A stretch of 64,000 nucleotides of DNA from Mesobacillus subterraneus. GTDB lineage: Bacteria > Bacillota > Bacilli > Bacillales > Cytobacillaceae. The translations under genes were made by a program, and so were the position numbers. Below are positions 24,956 through 34,714 of the stretch, in pieces. The DNA lies in assembly GCF_020524355.2 (NCBI RefSeq), contig NZ_CP129019.1, forward strand, positions 2,542,001 to 2,606,000. The letters run 5' to 3'. Under the pieces are notes generated by a model that saw only the letters and a list, made by a program, of their open reading frames with translations, made no database searches and was not told the origin of the DNA. Position 1 is the first letter of the stretch, and each line of letters starts with the position of its first letter.

Positions 24956-25729
24956 TTATTTTTTTCTCCCGGCAATAACTCGATATTTATCTTTTTTTGT
25001 TTTCCCTTCAATTGTGATGATTTTTGCACGGCCGTATCCACGTGCGGAGATAATATCTCCTTCACCACACTCAAAAGCAGTATATTCAATCGCAGTCCAA
25101 TTCACTTTTACTTGGCCATGCTGGATGAGCAGCTGGGATTTTTGCCTTGAGAGATTGAAAAGAGCCGACATGACGGTATCCAGCCGTAATGATGAAACAG
25201 TCGTGTGCATCTCATTCCACTCTTCAGTAATTCCCACTGCCTTTTCAAGTGGAAGCTCTGATAAGCCAATCGCTGCTCTGCCGATCGATTCTAATTGGAT
25301 ACGGATGTAATCAGCGATCTCCTCAGCTGCAAAAAATTGCACATTATCCCCGTCAATCAGGATATCACCAAATTTTCCTCGCTTCAATCCTAGGGACATC
25401 AAGCTGCCCAACACTTGACGGTGTTCAATATTCACAAATTTCTTTGCATAATCAATTCCAAAAAGCTTTACCTGAAAATCTTCTTCTTTAGCTTCCATAT
25501 ACTCTGGAAAAAGAAGTGCCCTCTTTCTCTCTGTACCTGGTCGACCGCCAAACAGCTCCCACTTAACGTCAGGATGCTTACCGATGACTGTTGACAGTAT
25601 TTGCTGCTCCCTCGGATCCAGGAAATCAGTCAATTTCGGAGCATAATTTTGTTCTACATATTCCTTCCAGTTAATCACCTGATCGATAAATTCCCGTTCC
25701 TCAGGACGGAAATGTTGATAAATACTCAT
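24956..25729 (-). CDS. ylmH: YlmH, S4-domain RNA-binding protein
   Basis: 257 aa. An N-terminal RRM-like half carries PREQQILSTVIGKHPDV and LFGGRPGTERKRALLFPEY. The C-terminal S4 domain (about 180-245) includes SALFNLSRQKSQLLIQHGQVKVNW. In B. subtilis YlmH (RqcP) acts with RqcH in alanine tailing on stalled 50S subunits, so its partner RqcH is also encoded in this window. Last gene of the ylm cluster. Confidence 0.93.
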   Translation of the reverse strand: MSIYQHFRPEEREFIDQVINWKEYVEQNYAPKLTDFLDPREQQILSTVIGKHPDVKWELFGGRPGTERKRALLFPEYMEAKEEDFQVKLFGIDYAKKFVNIEHRQVLGSLMSLGLKRGKFGDILIDGDNVQFFAAEEIADYIRIQLESIGRAAIGLSELPLEKAVGITEEWNEMHTTVSSLRLDTVMSALFNLSRQKSQLLIQHGQVKVNWTAIEYTAFECGEGDIISARGYGRAKIITIEGKTKKDKYRVIAGRKK

Positions 25730-25762
25730 TTTGTTCTCCTTTTACTCTTAAAACATCGATAG

Positions 25763-25794
25763 AAAATAAGCAGGGCCTGAATCAGACCCTGCTT
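25763..25794 (-). terminator. Hairpin, probable terminator between ylmG and ylmH
   Basis: Minus-strand stem AAGCAGGGTC / GGCCCTGCTT with a small loop, then TATTTTC. It starts right at the ylmG stop. The weak T tract suggests partial termination. Confidence 0.6.
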
Positions 25795-25796
25795 AG

Positions 25797-26057
25797 TTAG
25801 AACCATAGTGCTAATTGCCTTAGGCCATCAACGGCAAAACGCAACACAAGGAATGCCACGATCGGCGAAATATCAATCATACCGATTGAAGGAACAATCC
25901 GTCGGAAAGGCTCCAGGAAAGGTTCGCAAATCCTTGCTAAAAATTGTCCGATCGTTGTTTCTCTGGCATTAGGGAACCATGACATGAAAATATAAATAAT
26001 CAGGGCCCACTGATAAAGACTGACTAGTTGAGCTATAATACCTATCACTAAATCCAT
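25797..26057 (-). CDS. ylmG: YggT family membrane protein
   Basis: 86 aa with two hydrophobic segments (about 3-28 and 62-85). The conserved part between them includes [21 protein letters not shown] (contains the WFP and EPFL-type motifs) and [16 protein letters not shown]. The family is linked to division or membrane protein organisation. Lies 5 nt after sepF. Confidence 0.93.
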   Translation of the reverse strand: MDLVIGIIAQLVSLYQWALIIYIFMSWFPNARETTIGQFLARICEPFLEPFRRIVPSIGMIDISPIVAFLVLRFAVDGLRQLALWF

Positions 26058-26062
26058 TTAAT

Positions 26063-26503
26063 CTACCACCTCGACTCTTGGTAATCCCGCTCCTGCATCA
26101 ATTCAGAAATATTTCCTGTTACTTCTACATTATCCGGGGTACATAAGAAAATATTCATACCGATCCGCTGAATATCCCCGCTGATTGCATAAACTGTTCC
26201 GCTGAGGAAATCCACGATACGCCTTGCCTGGTCCTGTTCAATACGCTGCAGGTTCACAACGACTGCCCGGCGATTTTTTAAATGATCAGCAATTTCCTGT
26301 GCTTCCGCATACATTCTTGGCTCCACCAGGATCACCTTCGAAGACTTTTGCACACTTTGCAGGCTTACTATATTCTGCTTTTGCTGAACAGGCTGTTTAT
26401 TGGGCTTGAAAGGCTCGGCTTCTTCCTCGAGCATTTCCTCATCATTATAGTCATATTCATCTTCCAGGAAAAAAAATGTCTTAATTTTTGATTTTAAGCT
26501 CAT
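26063..26503 (-). CDS. sepF: SepF cell division protein
   Basis: 146 aa from the ATG at 26503 ([11 protein letters not shown]), preceded by GGAGGTGC. Amphipathic N-terminal membrane anchor (residues 1-12), acidic linker, and the C-terminal SepF core (about 60-140) with [13 protein letters not shown] and [17 protein letters not shown]. Rings of SepF bundle FtsZ and tether it to the membrane, overlapping FtsA function. Confidence 0.96.
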   Translation of the reverse strand: MSLKSKIKTFFFLEDEYDYNDEEMLEEEAEPFKPNKQPVQQKQNIVSLQSVQKSSKVILVEPRMYAEAQEIADHLKNRRAVVVNLQRIEQDQARRIVDFLSGTVYAISGDIQRIGMNIFLCTPDNVEVTGNISELMQERDYQESRW

Positions 26504-26504
26504 A

Positions 26505-27191
26505 TTATTGCACCTCCGATTCATTGCCTACCAAGGCAGTGCCAATACGCACCATTGTTGATCCTTCTTCAACAGCTATTTGAAAATCATTTGACATTCC
26601 CATTGACAGCTCATTACATGGTGCATAATCATACTTAAGCGATTGTATCTCTGCTCTCAGCCTTTTCATCGTCCTGAAGCTTTCCCTGATCAATTGCTCA
26701 TCCTCAGTTAAAGGAGCCATCGTCATCAATCCGCTGATTTCAATATTTTGAAACTGCTTCAGTTCTTGTACAAAACCAATGACATCATCCGGATGTAACC
26801 CATGCTTGCTCTCTTCGCCGGATGCATTGACTTGGATCAGACATTTCACTTTGGAATCGGATCGCTTATTGATTTCCTTCGCAAGTGACAGCCTGTCCAA
26901 TGAATGGATATATGTAATATGCTCAATGATGTTTTTTACTTTTCTAGTTTGCAGCGTCCCGATAAAATGCCAGACCGGCTTGTCCCCTAATTCGTTCATC
27001 TTTTGAAGGAGTCCTTCATCACGATTTTCGCCAAGATGAGGGACACCAGCATCAATCGCTTCCTGAGCCCGTTCTGATGTAACATATTTGGTAACCGCAA
27101 TAATCTTTATTTCCCCTGGATCACGCCCGGTTTTTTTACAGGCATCTGCTATTTGATTCTGGATAACCTCCAGATTTTCTCTGACTTTCAT
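26505..27191 (-). CDS. ylmE: YggS/YlmE family pyridoxal phosphate homeostasis protein
   Basis: 228 aa alanine racemase-like TIM barrel. The PLP-binding Lys is in IIAVTKYVT. Further marks are [11 protein letters not shown] (family GENR), WHFIGTLQ and the C-terminal LSMGMSNDF. Shares TAATG with the ylmD stop and sits 1 nt before sepF, so the three genes are probably coupled. Confidence 0.94.
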   Translation of the reverse strand: MKVRENLEVIQNQIADACKKTGRDPGEIKIIAVTKYVTSERAQEAIDAGVPHLGENRDEGLLQKMNELGDKPVWHFIGTLQTRKVKNIIEHITYIHSLDRLSLAKEINKRSDSKVKCLIQVNASGEESKHGLHPDDVIGFVQELKQFQNIEISGLMTMAPLTEDEQLIRESFRTMKRLRAEIQSLKYDYAPCNELSMGMSNDFQIAVEEGSTMVRIGTALVGNESEVQ

Positions 27192-28021
27192 TATGGACGG
27201 CTATCCTCCTTCCAGCCGATATAAGCCATCATTCTGCCTGCATTACCCATATCCCGTCTATGGGAATAGAAATGCTCATGATGGCAGCTGGTGCAATAAT
27301 CGGTTACAAGTATATTCCTGTCATCTACCCCTGCCCGTAACAGGATCTGACGGTTCAATTCCTTTAAATCGAGAGAATATTGACCTTCACTCACTTGATT
27401 ATATGGTAACACATCGACACCATCTAGTATATTTTTCACTAAATTGATGATTCTCTCATCAACAATATAACATTTTTTGCATATTGATGGGCCAATAATG
27501 GCAGAAATTTTTTCTATATTTGCCCCATTTTGCTGAAATTTGCGGACCATTTCCGCTGCAATTCCGTGAACAGTTCCTTTCCAACCTGCATGAGCCACCC
27601 CAATCAGCTTTGTATCCGGATCAATGAAATAAAGCGGAACACAATCTGCAAACACAAGTGTCAGCAGGATTCCATCCTCTTCTGTCAAAAAACCATCTGT
27701 TCCTGAAAAAGAGGAATCGTAAGTCGTTGAGCCTCTGCCTTGATCTGATTTTCCAATTTTGGCAATGCTGATATCATGAGTTTGTTCCGCTCCAACCCAG
27801 CTGTAAAGAGGAAATTCGATCTTTTCGGCCAGCAGGAGACGATTTTCGCAAACAGCATTCTGCTCGTCTCCAACATGAAAGCCGAAGTTCAAACCCGAAA
27901 AAGCATCCTGCTGGCTCACGCCCCCGTTCTTCGTCGTGAACCCAACCTCAAGTCCAGGATAACGCTCCATCCACTCTCTAATTTTAAAATATTCCTGACT
28001 TTCTAAGATGAATGGCTCCAT
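27191..28021 (-). CDS. ylmD: Polyphenol oxidase/laccase-domain protein (YlmD/PgeF family)
   Basis: 276 aa from the ATG at 28021 (MEPFILESQEYF), with GTGAGG upstream. Metal-site residues are in ADCVPLYF, GVAHAGWKGTVHGI and the C-terminal TSCHHEHFYSHRRD. Family members act as purine nucleoside phosphorylase/adenosine deaminase-type enzymes and in peptidoglycan editing; the substrate here is inferred only from family. Confidence 0.93.
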   Translation of the reverse strand: MEPFILESQEYFKIREWMERYPGLEVGFTTKNGGVSQQDAFSGLNFGFHVGDEQNAVCENRLLLAEKIEFPLYSWVGAEQTHDISIAKIGKSDQGRGSTTYDSSFSGTDGFLTEEDGILLTLVFADCVPLYFIDPDTKLIGVAHAGWKGTVHGIAAEMVRKFQQNGANIEKISAIIGPSICKKCYIVDERIINLVKNILDGVDVLPYNQVSEGQYSLDLKELNRQILLRAGVDDRNILVTDYCTSCHHEHFYSHRRDMGNAGRMMAYIGWKEDSRP

Positions 28022-28090
28022 TGCTTTTAACCTCACACTTTTTTTGTCTAGTTTATCACATACAAACCGCAATACAACAGTATTACGTTG

Positions 28091-28366
28091 TTACTGATCA
28101 TCCTCACTTTTCTGTTGCAGATATCCCCCGCTGTCTTTATATCGGACTAAAATGACATCTTCACCTATTTTAAGGATATTAGTCCAGGGAATCACAACTT
28201 CATCTTCCTTTCCGAAGAATCCCAGCACCTTACCTGAACTCCCAATCACAACAGCTTCGATTTTCCCGGTATTTAAATTAATTTCAAAATCCTCTATATT
28301 GCCAAGCCTTTTTCCATCGGACACATTCACAACATCCTTAACTTGAAACTCTGTCACCTTAACCAT
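28091..28366 (-). CDS. ylmC: YlmC/YmxH family PRC-barrel protein
   Basis: 91 aa, a single PRC-barrel fold: MVKVTEFQVKDVVNVSDGKR, then LGNIEDFEINLNTG and VIPWTNILKIGEDVILV. Known as a sporulation-associated small protein; exact role unknown. GGAGGGATCT precedes the ATG. Located between sigG and ylmD as in B. subtilis. Confidence 0.93.
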   Translation of the reverse strand: MVKVTEFQVKDVVNVSDGKRLGNIEDFEINLNTGKIEAVVIGSSGKVLGFFGKEDEVVIPWTNILKIGEDVILVRYKDSGGYLQQKSEDDQ

Positions 28367-28498
28367 ACAGATCCCTCCGGATTTTCACTTTGGCTTTATT
28401 AAACCCTTATATAAAATATATGAACGGGAAACTGATGTATGAATTACTTCAGTGGAACTTGAAATTTTACAGAGTATTCCTCCATTGAGGATGCAAAT

Positions 28499-28522
28499 AA
28501 AAAAGCTGCCAAAAGGCAGCTT
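28499..28522 (-). terminator. Intrinsic terminator of sigG
   Basis: Stem AAGCTGCC / GGCAGCTT with a TTTT loop, then TTTTTTATTT on the minus strand. It overlaps the sigG stop codon. Confidence 0.9.
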
Positions 28523-29300
28523 AGCTTTGGATATTTTTATTCATTTGTTTGATGGCTGCTTTTTCAAGTCGGGACACCTGGGCTTGCGAGATGCCGATTT
28601 CATCGGCTACCTCCATTTGTGTCTTACCCTGGAAGAACCTCTTCCTTAAAATCAATTTTTCACGCTCATTCAGGCGTCTCATACCTTCCTTCAGAGCGAT
28701 TTCTTCTATCCAGTTTGTATCCTTGTTTCGTTCATCGCTCAGCTGGTCCATCACATAAATTGGATCTCCGCCATCATTATAGATCGGTTCAAATAACGAT
28801 ACAGGGTCTTGAATCGCATCAAGAGCAAAGACAATCTCCTCGTGAGGCACCTCAAGTACCTTGGCGATTTCTTCCGCAGTTGGTTCCCTTGACGCCTCAC
28901 TCATCAGCCTTTCACGAACCTGAAGCGCCTTATAAGCTATATCCCTTAATGAGCGTGAGACTCTGATTGGATTATTATCTCGTAAATATCGTCTTATTTC
29001 GCCGATGATCATCGGGACGGCATAGGTGGAAAACTTAACATTCTGCCCGAGATCAAAATTATCAATGGACTTCATAAGGCCTATACATCCGACCTGAAAT
29101 AGGTCGTCAACAAACTCGCCCCGGTTGTTAAAACGCTGGATTACACTTAAAACAAGCCTCAGGTTCCCATTCACAAGTTTCTCTCTTGCTGTGATGTCAC
29201 CACTTTGCATTTCTCTAAAAAGTTTTCTCATTTCCTCGTTTTTTAGAACGGGAAGCTTTGATGTATCAACACCGCAAATTTCAACTTTGTTTCGTGTCAA
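28521..29300 (-). CDS. sigG: RNA polymerase sporulation sigma factor G
   Basis: 259 aa. Starts with TTG at 29300 behind GAGGAGGG, giving TRNKVEICGVDTSKLPVLKN, near-identical to B. subtilis SigG. Region 2 has FQVGCIGLMKSIDNFD and region 2.4/3.0 has NPIRVSRSLRD. Region 4 HTH is TQMEVADEIGISQAQVSRLE. Late forespore sigma factor. It has no anti-sigma partner here, and a 169-bp leader separates it from sigE. I could not confirm a sigma-F promoter in that leader. Confidence 0.97.
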   Translation of the reverse strand: MTRNKVEICGVDTSKLPVLKNEEMRKLFREMQSGDITAREKLVNGNLRLVLSVIQRFNNRGEFVDDLFQVGCIGLMKSIDNFDLGQNVKFSTYAVPMIIGEIRRYLRDNNPIRVSRSLRDIAYKALQVRERLMSEASREPTAEEIAKVLEVPHEEIVFALDAIQDPVSLFEPIYNDGGDPIYVMDQLSDERNKDTNWIEEIALKEGMRRLNEREKLILRKRFFQGKTQMEVADEIGISQAQVSRLEKAAIKQMNKNIQS

Positions 29301-29469
29301 TCTTTTCCCTCCTCACAGGAGCTGCTGTCAAAAATCAGTATCTCCGCAAGAAGGAAAAATATGCACTATTTACCTAAAGCCTGGACAGGTTTCAGGAAGA
29401 ATACGGCAGAAAAACCGCCAAGTTATCACTATTTTCAATGAGAAAATTTTTTTATAGAAAGTTTTTCTG

Positions 29470-30189
29470 CTATACCATTTTGTTGAATTCTTTACGCAGT
29501 CGTTTGATAATCCTTTTTTCCAGACGAGAAATATAAGACTGTGAAATTCCTAACATATCTGCCACATCTTTTTGTGTCTTTTCTTCACCGCTGCCAAGCC
29601 CAAATCGCAATTCCATGATTTGTTTTTCACGATCGGATAGCTGCTGAAGCGCTTTAACCAGTAATTTTTTATCTACATTGGACTCTAGATCCTTAGTGAT
29701 AATATCATCATCGGTCCCAAGAACATCTGACAAAAGCAGTTCATTTCCATCCCAGTCGATATTCAGCGGCTCATCAAAGGAAACTTCAGACCGCAGTTTA
29801 TTATTCCTTCGCAGATACATCAGGATTTCATTTTCAATACATCTGGAAGCGTAAGTCGCCAGCTTGATTTTCTTCTCAGGATTGAACGTATTGACTGCCT
29901 TAATTAAACCGATTGTACCGATACTGATTAAGTCTTCAATATTGATGCCTGTGTTTTCGAATTTACGTGCGATGTAGACAACGAGTCTCAAATTTCTTTC
30001 GATTAGAATTGATCTCGCCGCTTTATCCCCATTTGGAAGTTTGTTTAAAAGCACTTCTTCCTCTTCTTTCGTTAAAGGAGGAGGCAACGCTTCGCTACCG
30101 CCGATATAATATATCTCATCTGTTTTCAAGCCTAGTTTCATTAATAATTTATACCAGTAATAGGATATCCGAAGCCGTAAATTTTTCAT
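29470..30189 (-). CDS. sigE: RNA polymerase sporulation sigma factor E precursor
   Basis: 239 aa from the ATG at 30189 ([16 protein letters not shown]), with AAGGAGGA upstream; same length as B. subtilis pro-SigE. The N-terminal ~27 residues form the amphipathic pro-sequence removed by SpoIIGA, with [13 protein letters not shown] just after it. Region 2 includes [18 protein letters not shown] and region 4 [20 protein letters not shown]. Directs early mother-cell transcription. In an operon with spoIIGA, 44 nt apart. Confidence 0.98.
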   Translation of the reverse strand: MKNLRLRISYYWYKLLMKLGLKTDEIYYIGGSEALPPPLTKEEEEVLLNKLPNGDKAARSILIERNLRLVVYIARKFENTGINIEDLISIGTIGLIKAVNTFNPEKKIKLATYASRCIENEILMYLRRNNKLRSEVSFDEPLNIDWDGNELLLSDVLGTDDDIITKDLESNVDKKLLVKALQQLSDREKQIMELRFGLGSGEEKTQKDVADMLGISQSYISRLEKRIIKRLRKEFNKMV

Positions 30190-30233
30190 TGATTGTCCTC
30201 CTTCTAAATTATGTATTTCTGAGTATAGTAATA

Positions 30234-31172
30234 TTAGCTTACCTTCACGGTTGGCTCTTGTTTTGCCATCCCCGCCATCATTTTTGGATGGATAATACAT
30301 TGAAAACTGCCATCAGCCGAAAGTTCCTGTGCAGTAAAAGATATTAACCCTTTTTCAGCAAGATAAGTTCCTTCATCTGTAGTGATTTTGATCATGTCAG
30401 GTTGAAAAGCAATTATTAATTGATGCTCTTGTCCGACTACCTTGCATGGAATAATTCTCATTCGACTTTCTAGCTGCTGCGAGAAATTTCCATCACCTGA
30501 CAAAATGCAATCAGGATTTTCAGCTATCCTTTTGATTTCACTTGGCATGCGCTCCAAACAATTTGAAATAGATAAAATCATGACAGGCATCTTAGAGATT
30601 GGATCATAAAGCTGGTTTCCGCTATCTATCAATCCCTTAATATTGAAATCCATCTCCATAAACTTCACTTCAACTTCTGCCAGTGATTCGTATTGAATCT
30701 TGGTCATTTCAAATTGTTCAATATTTCTCTTTGAAAAATGCCACGCAAGCGGAAACCCAAGCAATACGAACATCCAACTGATTGGATCACCAAACCCTTT
30801 AATATGGTTCATGGCAACATTCGATGCCAGGTTCATATCAAATTGGATAAAGTAATGCACTCCTGTCAAAGTGCCCCCAAGCAGAAAAGTCGTCACATAA
30901 AAAGTCATCAGTGCCTTGAAAAAAAAACGGAATCTTCTATAGCCAAAGGCTGCCAGGACCATCAATATTGAAAAGAACAGTTTCCCCGCTGGGTGCCCTG
31001 CTGCAGCATGAAACGGAGTAATTGCTAATATAATGAGCAGTGAACCAATAGTCCCTCCCACACATAGCCGCCATAGCTTAACCTGTCTTTTCAGGATGAT
31101 GGCAGTCAAGTAAAGAAGGAATGTATCAAATAATAAATTCAATGCCCAGATGACATCCAGATAGATCTTCAC
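30234..31172 (-). CDS. spoIIGA: SpoIIGA, pro-sigma-E processing aspartic protease
   Basis: 312 aa. GTG start at 31172 behind GGGGGATG. Five N-terminal membrane segments (about 1-150), then a soluble retropepsin-like domain with catalytic Asp183 in [11 protein letters not shown], at the same position as in B. subtilis. It sits in the septum and cleaves pro-SigE on receiving the SpoIIR signal. Confidence 0.96.
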   Translation of the reverse strand: MKIYLDVIWALNLLFDTFLLYLTAIILKRQVKLWRLCVGGTIGSLLIILAITPFHAAAGHPAGKLFFSILMVLAAFGYRRFRFFFKALMTFYVTTFLLGGTLTGVHYFIQFDMNLASNVAMNHIKGFGDPISWMFVLLGFPLAWHFSKRNIEQFEMTKIQYESLAEVEVKFMEMDFNIKGLIDSGNQLYDPISKMPVMILSISNCLERMPSEIKRIAENPDCILSGDGNFSQQLESRMRIIPCKVVGQEHQLIIAFQPDMIKITTDEGTYLAEKGLISFTAQELSADGSFQCIIHPKMMAGMAKQEPTVKVS

Positions 31173-31186
31173 CTCTCATCCCCCTA

Positions 31187-31256
31187 AGAAAAGCGCACGC
31201 ACCTTGTTAAGCGCCGACAAACGTCTAGATAGGCTAGGCGATGGAGCTAGACACTA
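31187..31256 (+). repeat. REP/MITE-like repeat, internally rearranged fragment
   Basis: AGAAAAGCGCACGCACCTTG and CGCCGACAAACG match the family head. GGCGATGGAGCTAGACACTA matches its tail. The central hairpin is missing. It lies 15 bp upstream of the spoIIGA start. Confidence 0.65.
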
Positions 31257-31528
31257 ATTTAAGTGAATAAACTCGATACGCTTATACAGGTACAGAATTT
31301 GCATACGCCTGGTTTGACCGCTAAAAGTACTGTACCAGAATCCCATTCAGACTCCTTCATCCCTCTTAATCATAAGGATCCAGCCAACGTTAATTGACAG
31401 ATCAATCTGGCAAACCTCACAAACTAATACAGCTGTAACAACCAACATGGCGCTGAGCAAGATTATCACCCACTGTTGAAGCAAGTGGTAATCGATTTGC
31501 TTCTTGCTCTATCATTCCGTTACGGAAA

Positions 31529-31561
31529 AGTATATCGTCAATGACCTATGAAGTGTGTCAT
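31529..31561 (-). promoter_or_regulatory. Possible Spo0A-type spoIIG promoter
   Basis: TATACT (31529-31534) and ATGACA (31556-31561) with an unusual 21-bp spacer, recalling the 22-bp-spaced Spo0A-activated spoIIG promoter of B. subtilis, which has the same TATACT. No convincing 0A boxes were identified, and it lies about 360 bp before spoIIGA. The rest of 31257-31700 holds no gene I can support; bpr and bpf, present here in B. subtilis, are absent. Confidence 0.3.
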
Positions 31562-31707
31562 AATCTGGCAACAAAACAACAGAGATTTTCACTTTTCCCT
31601 TCGGATTTTGTCAATTTTCAGATTATTAACTTTAAGAATAAAATTCACTTGAATTTTTAGTAGTCCATATTTTCCAATGGAAGTTGTTTAGTAGATTTCA
31701 AAAATAA

Positions 31708-31742
31708 TATAAAAAAGGGCATAGCCATTTCGGCTATGCCCT
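31708..31742 (-). terminator. Intrinsic terminator of ftsZ
   Basis: 11-bp perfect stem AGGGCATAGCC / GGCTATGCCCT with a 5-nt loop, then TTTTTTATA on the minus strand, 15 nt after the ftsZ stop. Confidence 0.92.
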
Positions 31743-31756
31743 GCAGATTTATAAAA

Positions 31757-32902
31757 TTAGCGTCTTCTGTTTCGATTGCGCAGGAATGTTGGGATATCAA
31801 GAGCATCGTCACCTTGTGGAGACTGATTGCTGCTTCTTGATGCTTCCTGCTGAATTTCTTCACGTTTAGGCTGTTCTCGCTTGATCGCACCCATACCTGG
31901 CTTCTGCTGCCCTCCAAAACCTGGCCTTGTCGGCTTAGGCTGGACGACCTCCTCATTGAAACCTGTTGCAATAACCGTAACGATAATTTCATCTTTTAAG
32001 TTCTCATTGATAACTGATCCAAAGATCATGTTTACATCCTGGTCTGAAGCAGAAGCAACAATATCTGCGGCTTCCTGTACTTCATAAAGGCTTAGATTCG
32101 TGCCGCCAGTAATGTTCATCAAGACACCCTGTGCTCCATCAAGTGATGTTTCAAGCAATGGAGATGAAATAGCTTTTTTAGCTGCTTCAGTAGCACGGTT
32201 TTCACCCGCAGCTACACCAATTCCCATCAGCGCTGAACCTTTATTCGACATGATTGTTTTAACATCGGCAAAGTCAAGGTTGATCAGACCAGGTGTAGCG
32301 ATCAAGTCTGAAATGCCCTGGACACCCTGGCGCAAAACATTATCCGCTTCACGGAACGCTTCAAGCATAGGAGTGCTCTTATCAACAATCTCAAGCAAGC
32401 GATCGTTAGGGATGACGATCAAAGTGTCAACTGCTTCCTTCATAGCGGAAATACCGCCGCCAGCCTGTCCTGCACGCTTGCGTCCCTCAAATGTAAATGG
32501 ACGAGTAACAACACCAACCGTCAATGCTCCAAGGTCTTTGGCAATTTGAGCAATAACCGGAGCTGCACCAGTTCCTGTTCCTCCGCCCATACCAGCTGTA
32601 ACGAATACCATATCCGCGCCTTTTAGCACTTCTTCAATTTGTTCTTTGCTTTCTTCGGCTGCTTTCTTTCCGACCTCAGGGTTAGCACCAGCGCCTAGTC
32701 CACGCGTTAGTTTTGCACCGATTTGCATTCTGATCTCAGCTTTGGAAAGGTTAAGCGCTTGGGCGTCTGTATTAACAGCGATGAATTCCACACCTTGTAC
32801 GCCGTGTTCGATCATTCGGTTAACCGCATTATTTCCGCCGCCGCCAACACCGATAACTTTTATAGTAGCAAGTGAATCTAAATTTGTATCAAATTCCAAC
32901 AT
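31757..32902 (-). CDS. ftsZ: FtsZ cell division GTPase
   Basis: 381 aa tubulin homologue. GTP-binding G-box [15 protein letters not shown]7 synergy loop [11 protein letters not shown], basic-rich flexible linker (about 320-365), and the conserved C-terminal tail [13 protein letters not shown] that binds FtsA and SepF, ending in basic RRR. Forms the Z-ring. 40 nt downstream of ftsA. Confidence 0.98.
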   Translation of the reverse strand: MLEFDTNLDSLATIKVIGVGGGGNNAVNRMIEHGVQGVEFIAVNTDAQALNLSKAEIRMQIGAKLTRGLGAGANPEVGKKAAEESKEQIEEVLKGADMVFVTAGMGGGTGTGAAPVIAQIAKDLGALTVGVVTRPFTFEGRKRAGQAGGGISAMKEAVDTLIVIPNDRLLEIVDKSTPMLEAFREADNVLRQGVQGISDLIATPGLINLDFADVKTIMSNKGSALMGIGVAAGENRATEAAKKAISSPLLETSLDGAQGVLMNITGGTNLSLYEVQEAADIVASASDQDVNMIFGSVINENLKDEIIVTVIATGFNEEVVQPKPTRPGFGGQQKPGMGAIKREQPKREEIQQEASRSSNQSPQGDDALDIPTFLRNRNRRR

Positions 32903-32942
32903 GACAAATCCTCCTAATTCGCCGAATTCCTGTTAGCTCTGA

Positions 32943-34226
32943 TTATTCAAAAAAGTAGCCAAGAAATTTCTTCATTCTTGTGGTGACTTTTTCTTCAGGC
33001 TGTTTCTCGGGCTTCGATTTTGGATGCGGCTGTTTTTGAACTCTCTTTTCTTTCGGTTCCATCTCACTAAAAGCTGCTTCCATTTTCTTTCCTTTTAATT
33101 TTGCGTTTTTATATGCAAATTGGATTAAGCCGACTGCTGTCGTGTACTGGGGTTCCCTTACGCCAATATAATCCGGGATGGCGATTCTTACCCTGCTTTG
33201 GAAAATATCCTGGGCTAGCTCCAGAACACCCTGCATATTGGCTGTTCCACCTGTCAGAACAAAGCCGCCTGGCAGGTCCCTTATGTTCATGTGTTTCAAT
33301 TCATCCTGAACAAGGGAGAAAATTTCTTCCATTCTTGCCTCTATGATATCGGCTACTTCCAGCTGATTGAACTGCTGTTGCTGGTCGCTGCCAATAATTG
33401 AAACCTCGAAAATTTCTTCATCGGATGCATGGTCATAAAAGGCATGTCCATGCTTCAATTTCAATTTATCCGCTTCTTCAGTTGTCGTACGCAAACCGAT
33501 TGATAAGTCCTTAGTGATATGGTCTCCTCCAACCGGAATGACAGATGTACCCCTTAAGTGCCCGTTCTCAAATACGGCAACAGTCGATGAACCGCCCCCG
33601 ATATCAATCATCGCGACACCCATATTCTTTTCATCCTTTGAAAGTGCGAAAGCTCCTGCAGCAAGCGGCTGCAAGCCGATATCCACAATTTCAAGACCAG
33701 CACGCTCAACACAACGAAGAGTATTATGTAAGATAGTCTTTGATCCAGTAATGATCGTTCCTTCCATTTCAAGCCTGACACCGATCATGCCTCTTGGATC
33801 ATTGATCTCATCAAGACCGTCAACGATAAATTGCTTTGGAATCACGTCTATTATCTCTCGCTCTGGCGGAATCGATACCACCTGTGCAGCATCAATGACT
33901 CTGGCTACATCTTCATTGGTGATCTCGCGATTGTCGCTGGAAACTGCAACCACGCCATGGCATGGCAACAGGGAAACATGATTGCCGGTGACACCTACAA
34001 TCACCTGATTAATCTTTAAACCTATCATTCTTTCAGCTTGTTCGATTGCCCTTTTAATAGAATGAACGGTTTCATCTATATCAACAATGGAGCCCTTTCT
34101 TAACCCTTCGGACTTTACATTGCCAACACCAATTATATTTAAAGTGTCGCTGACCATTTCCCCAATGATTACCTTCACACTGGATGTACCGATGTCAAGA
34201 CTGACATATATATCATTGCTGTTCAT
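32943..34226 (-). CDS. ftsA: FtsA cell division protein
   Basis: 427 aa actin-like ATPase that anchors FtsZ to the membrane. Phosphate 1 motif VSLDIGTSSVKVIIGE, phosphate 2 AMIDIGGGSSTVAVF and adenosine motif FVLTGGTANMQG. The C-terminal amphipathic helix TRMKKFLGYFFE binds membrane, after a charged linker (about 380-415). AAGGAGGTG precedes the ATG. Confidence 0.98.
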   Translation of the reverse strand: MNSNDIYVSLDIGTSSVKVIIGEMVSDTLNIIGVGNVKSEGLRKGSIVDIDETVHSIKRAIEQAERMIGLKINQVIVGVTGNHVSLLPCHGVVAVSSDNREITNEDVARVIDAAQVVSIPPEREIIDVIPKQFIVDGLDEINDPRGMIGVRLEMEGTIITGSKTILHNTLRCVERAGLEIVDIGLQPLAAGAFALSKDEKNMGVAMIDIGGGSSTVAVFENGHLRGTSVIPVGGDHITKDLSIGLRTTTEEADKLKLKHGHAFYDHASDEEIFEVSIIGSDQQQQFNQLEVADIIEARMEEIFSLVQDELKHMNIRDLPGGFVLTGGTANMQGVLELAQDIFQSRVRIAIPDYIGVREPQYTTAVGLIQFAYKNAKLKGKKMEAAFSEMEPKEKRVQKQPHPKSKPEKQPEEKVTTRMKKFLGYFFE

Positions 34227-34363
34227 TCTGTGGCACCTCCTTCAATAATTCCTAGTGGTTGAACAACAATTTCTTGCCACTATCTAATTGCGTTTCATTT
34301 TTTAATTACATTACTTTATTCGTCACAATTAAATATTTCCCTTTTAAAATATCATTTTTTTTT

Positions 34364-34714
34364 CTACTTTTCACTTGTCGTTGACCATTTTGTCAAAATT
34401 ATCCTCCGGATGACGGCTATATTCTGGAATAGCCTTACCCCAAAGGCAAAAACTGCTGCTAAATACAAGTCTACACCAAGATGGACACCTAGAAAAGCTA
34501 AACTTGCTGCTAATACTATATTAAAAAAGAATCCTGATACGAAAACTTTTTCATCATAAATATTTTGCAGTTGGGCGCGGATCCCTCCGAACAAAGTATC
34601 CAGGGCTGCAAGGATCGCGATTGATAAATAGTTGGAGTATTCTTCAGGAATTGTGATATCGGTCAATAGCCCAATGATGACACCGATGATCAACCCCATG
34701 ATTGGAAGCCACAT
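34364..34714 (-). CDS. sbp: Small basic membrane protein Sbp (DUF1290)
   Basis: 116 aa with three or four hydrophobic helices. The conserved block YLSIAILAALDTLFGGIRA followed by LQNIYDEKVFVSGFF is diagnostic of the DUF1290 family. Function unknown; always near ftsA/divIB in Firmicutes. It overlaps the ylxX stop by one base (TAATG). Confidence 0.92.
   Translation of the reverse strand: MWLPIMGLIIGVIIGLLTDITIPEEYSNYLSIAILAALDTLFGGIRAQLQNIYDEKVFVSGFFFNIVLAASLAFLGVHLGVDLYLAAVFAFGVRLFQNIAVIRRIILTKWSTTSEK

Noticed and set aside
31657-31992. 111-codon minus frame downstream of ftsZ
   Set aside because: Overlaps the ftsZ 3' end and terminator in another frame and has a low-quality sequence.
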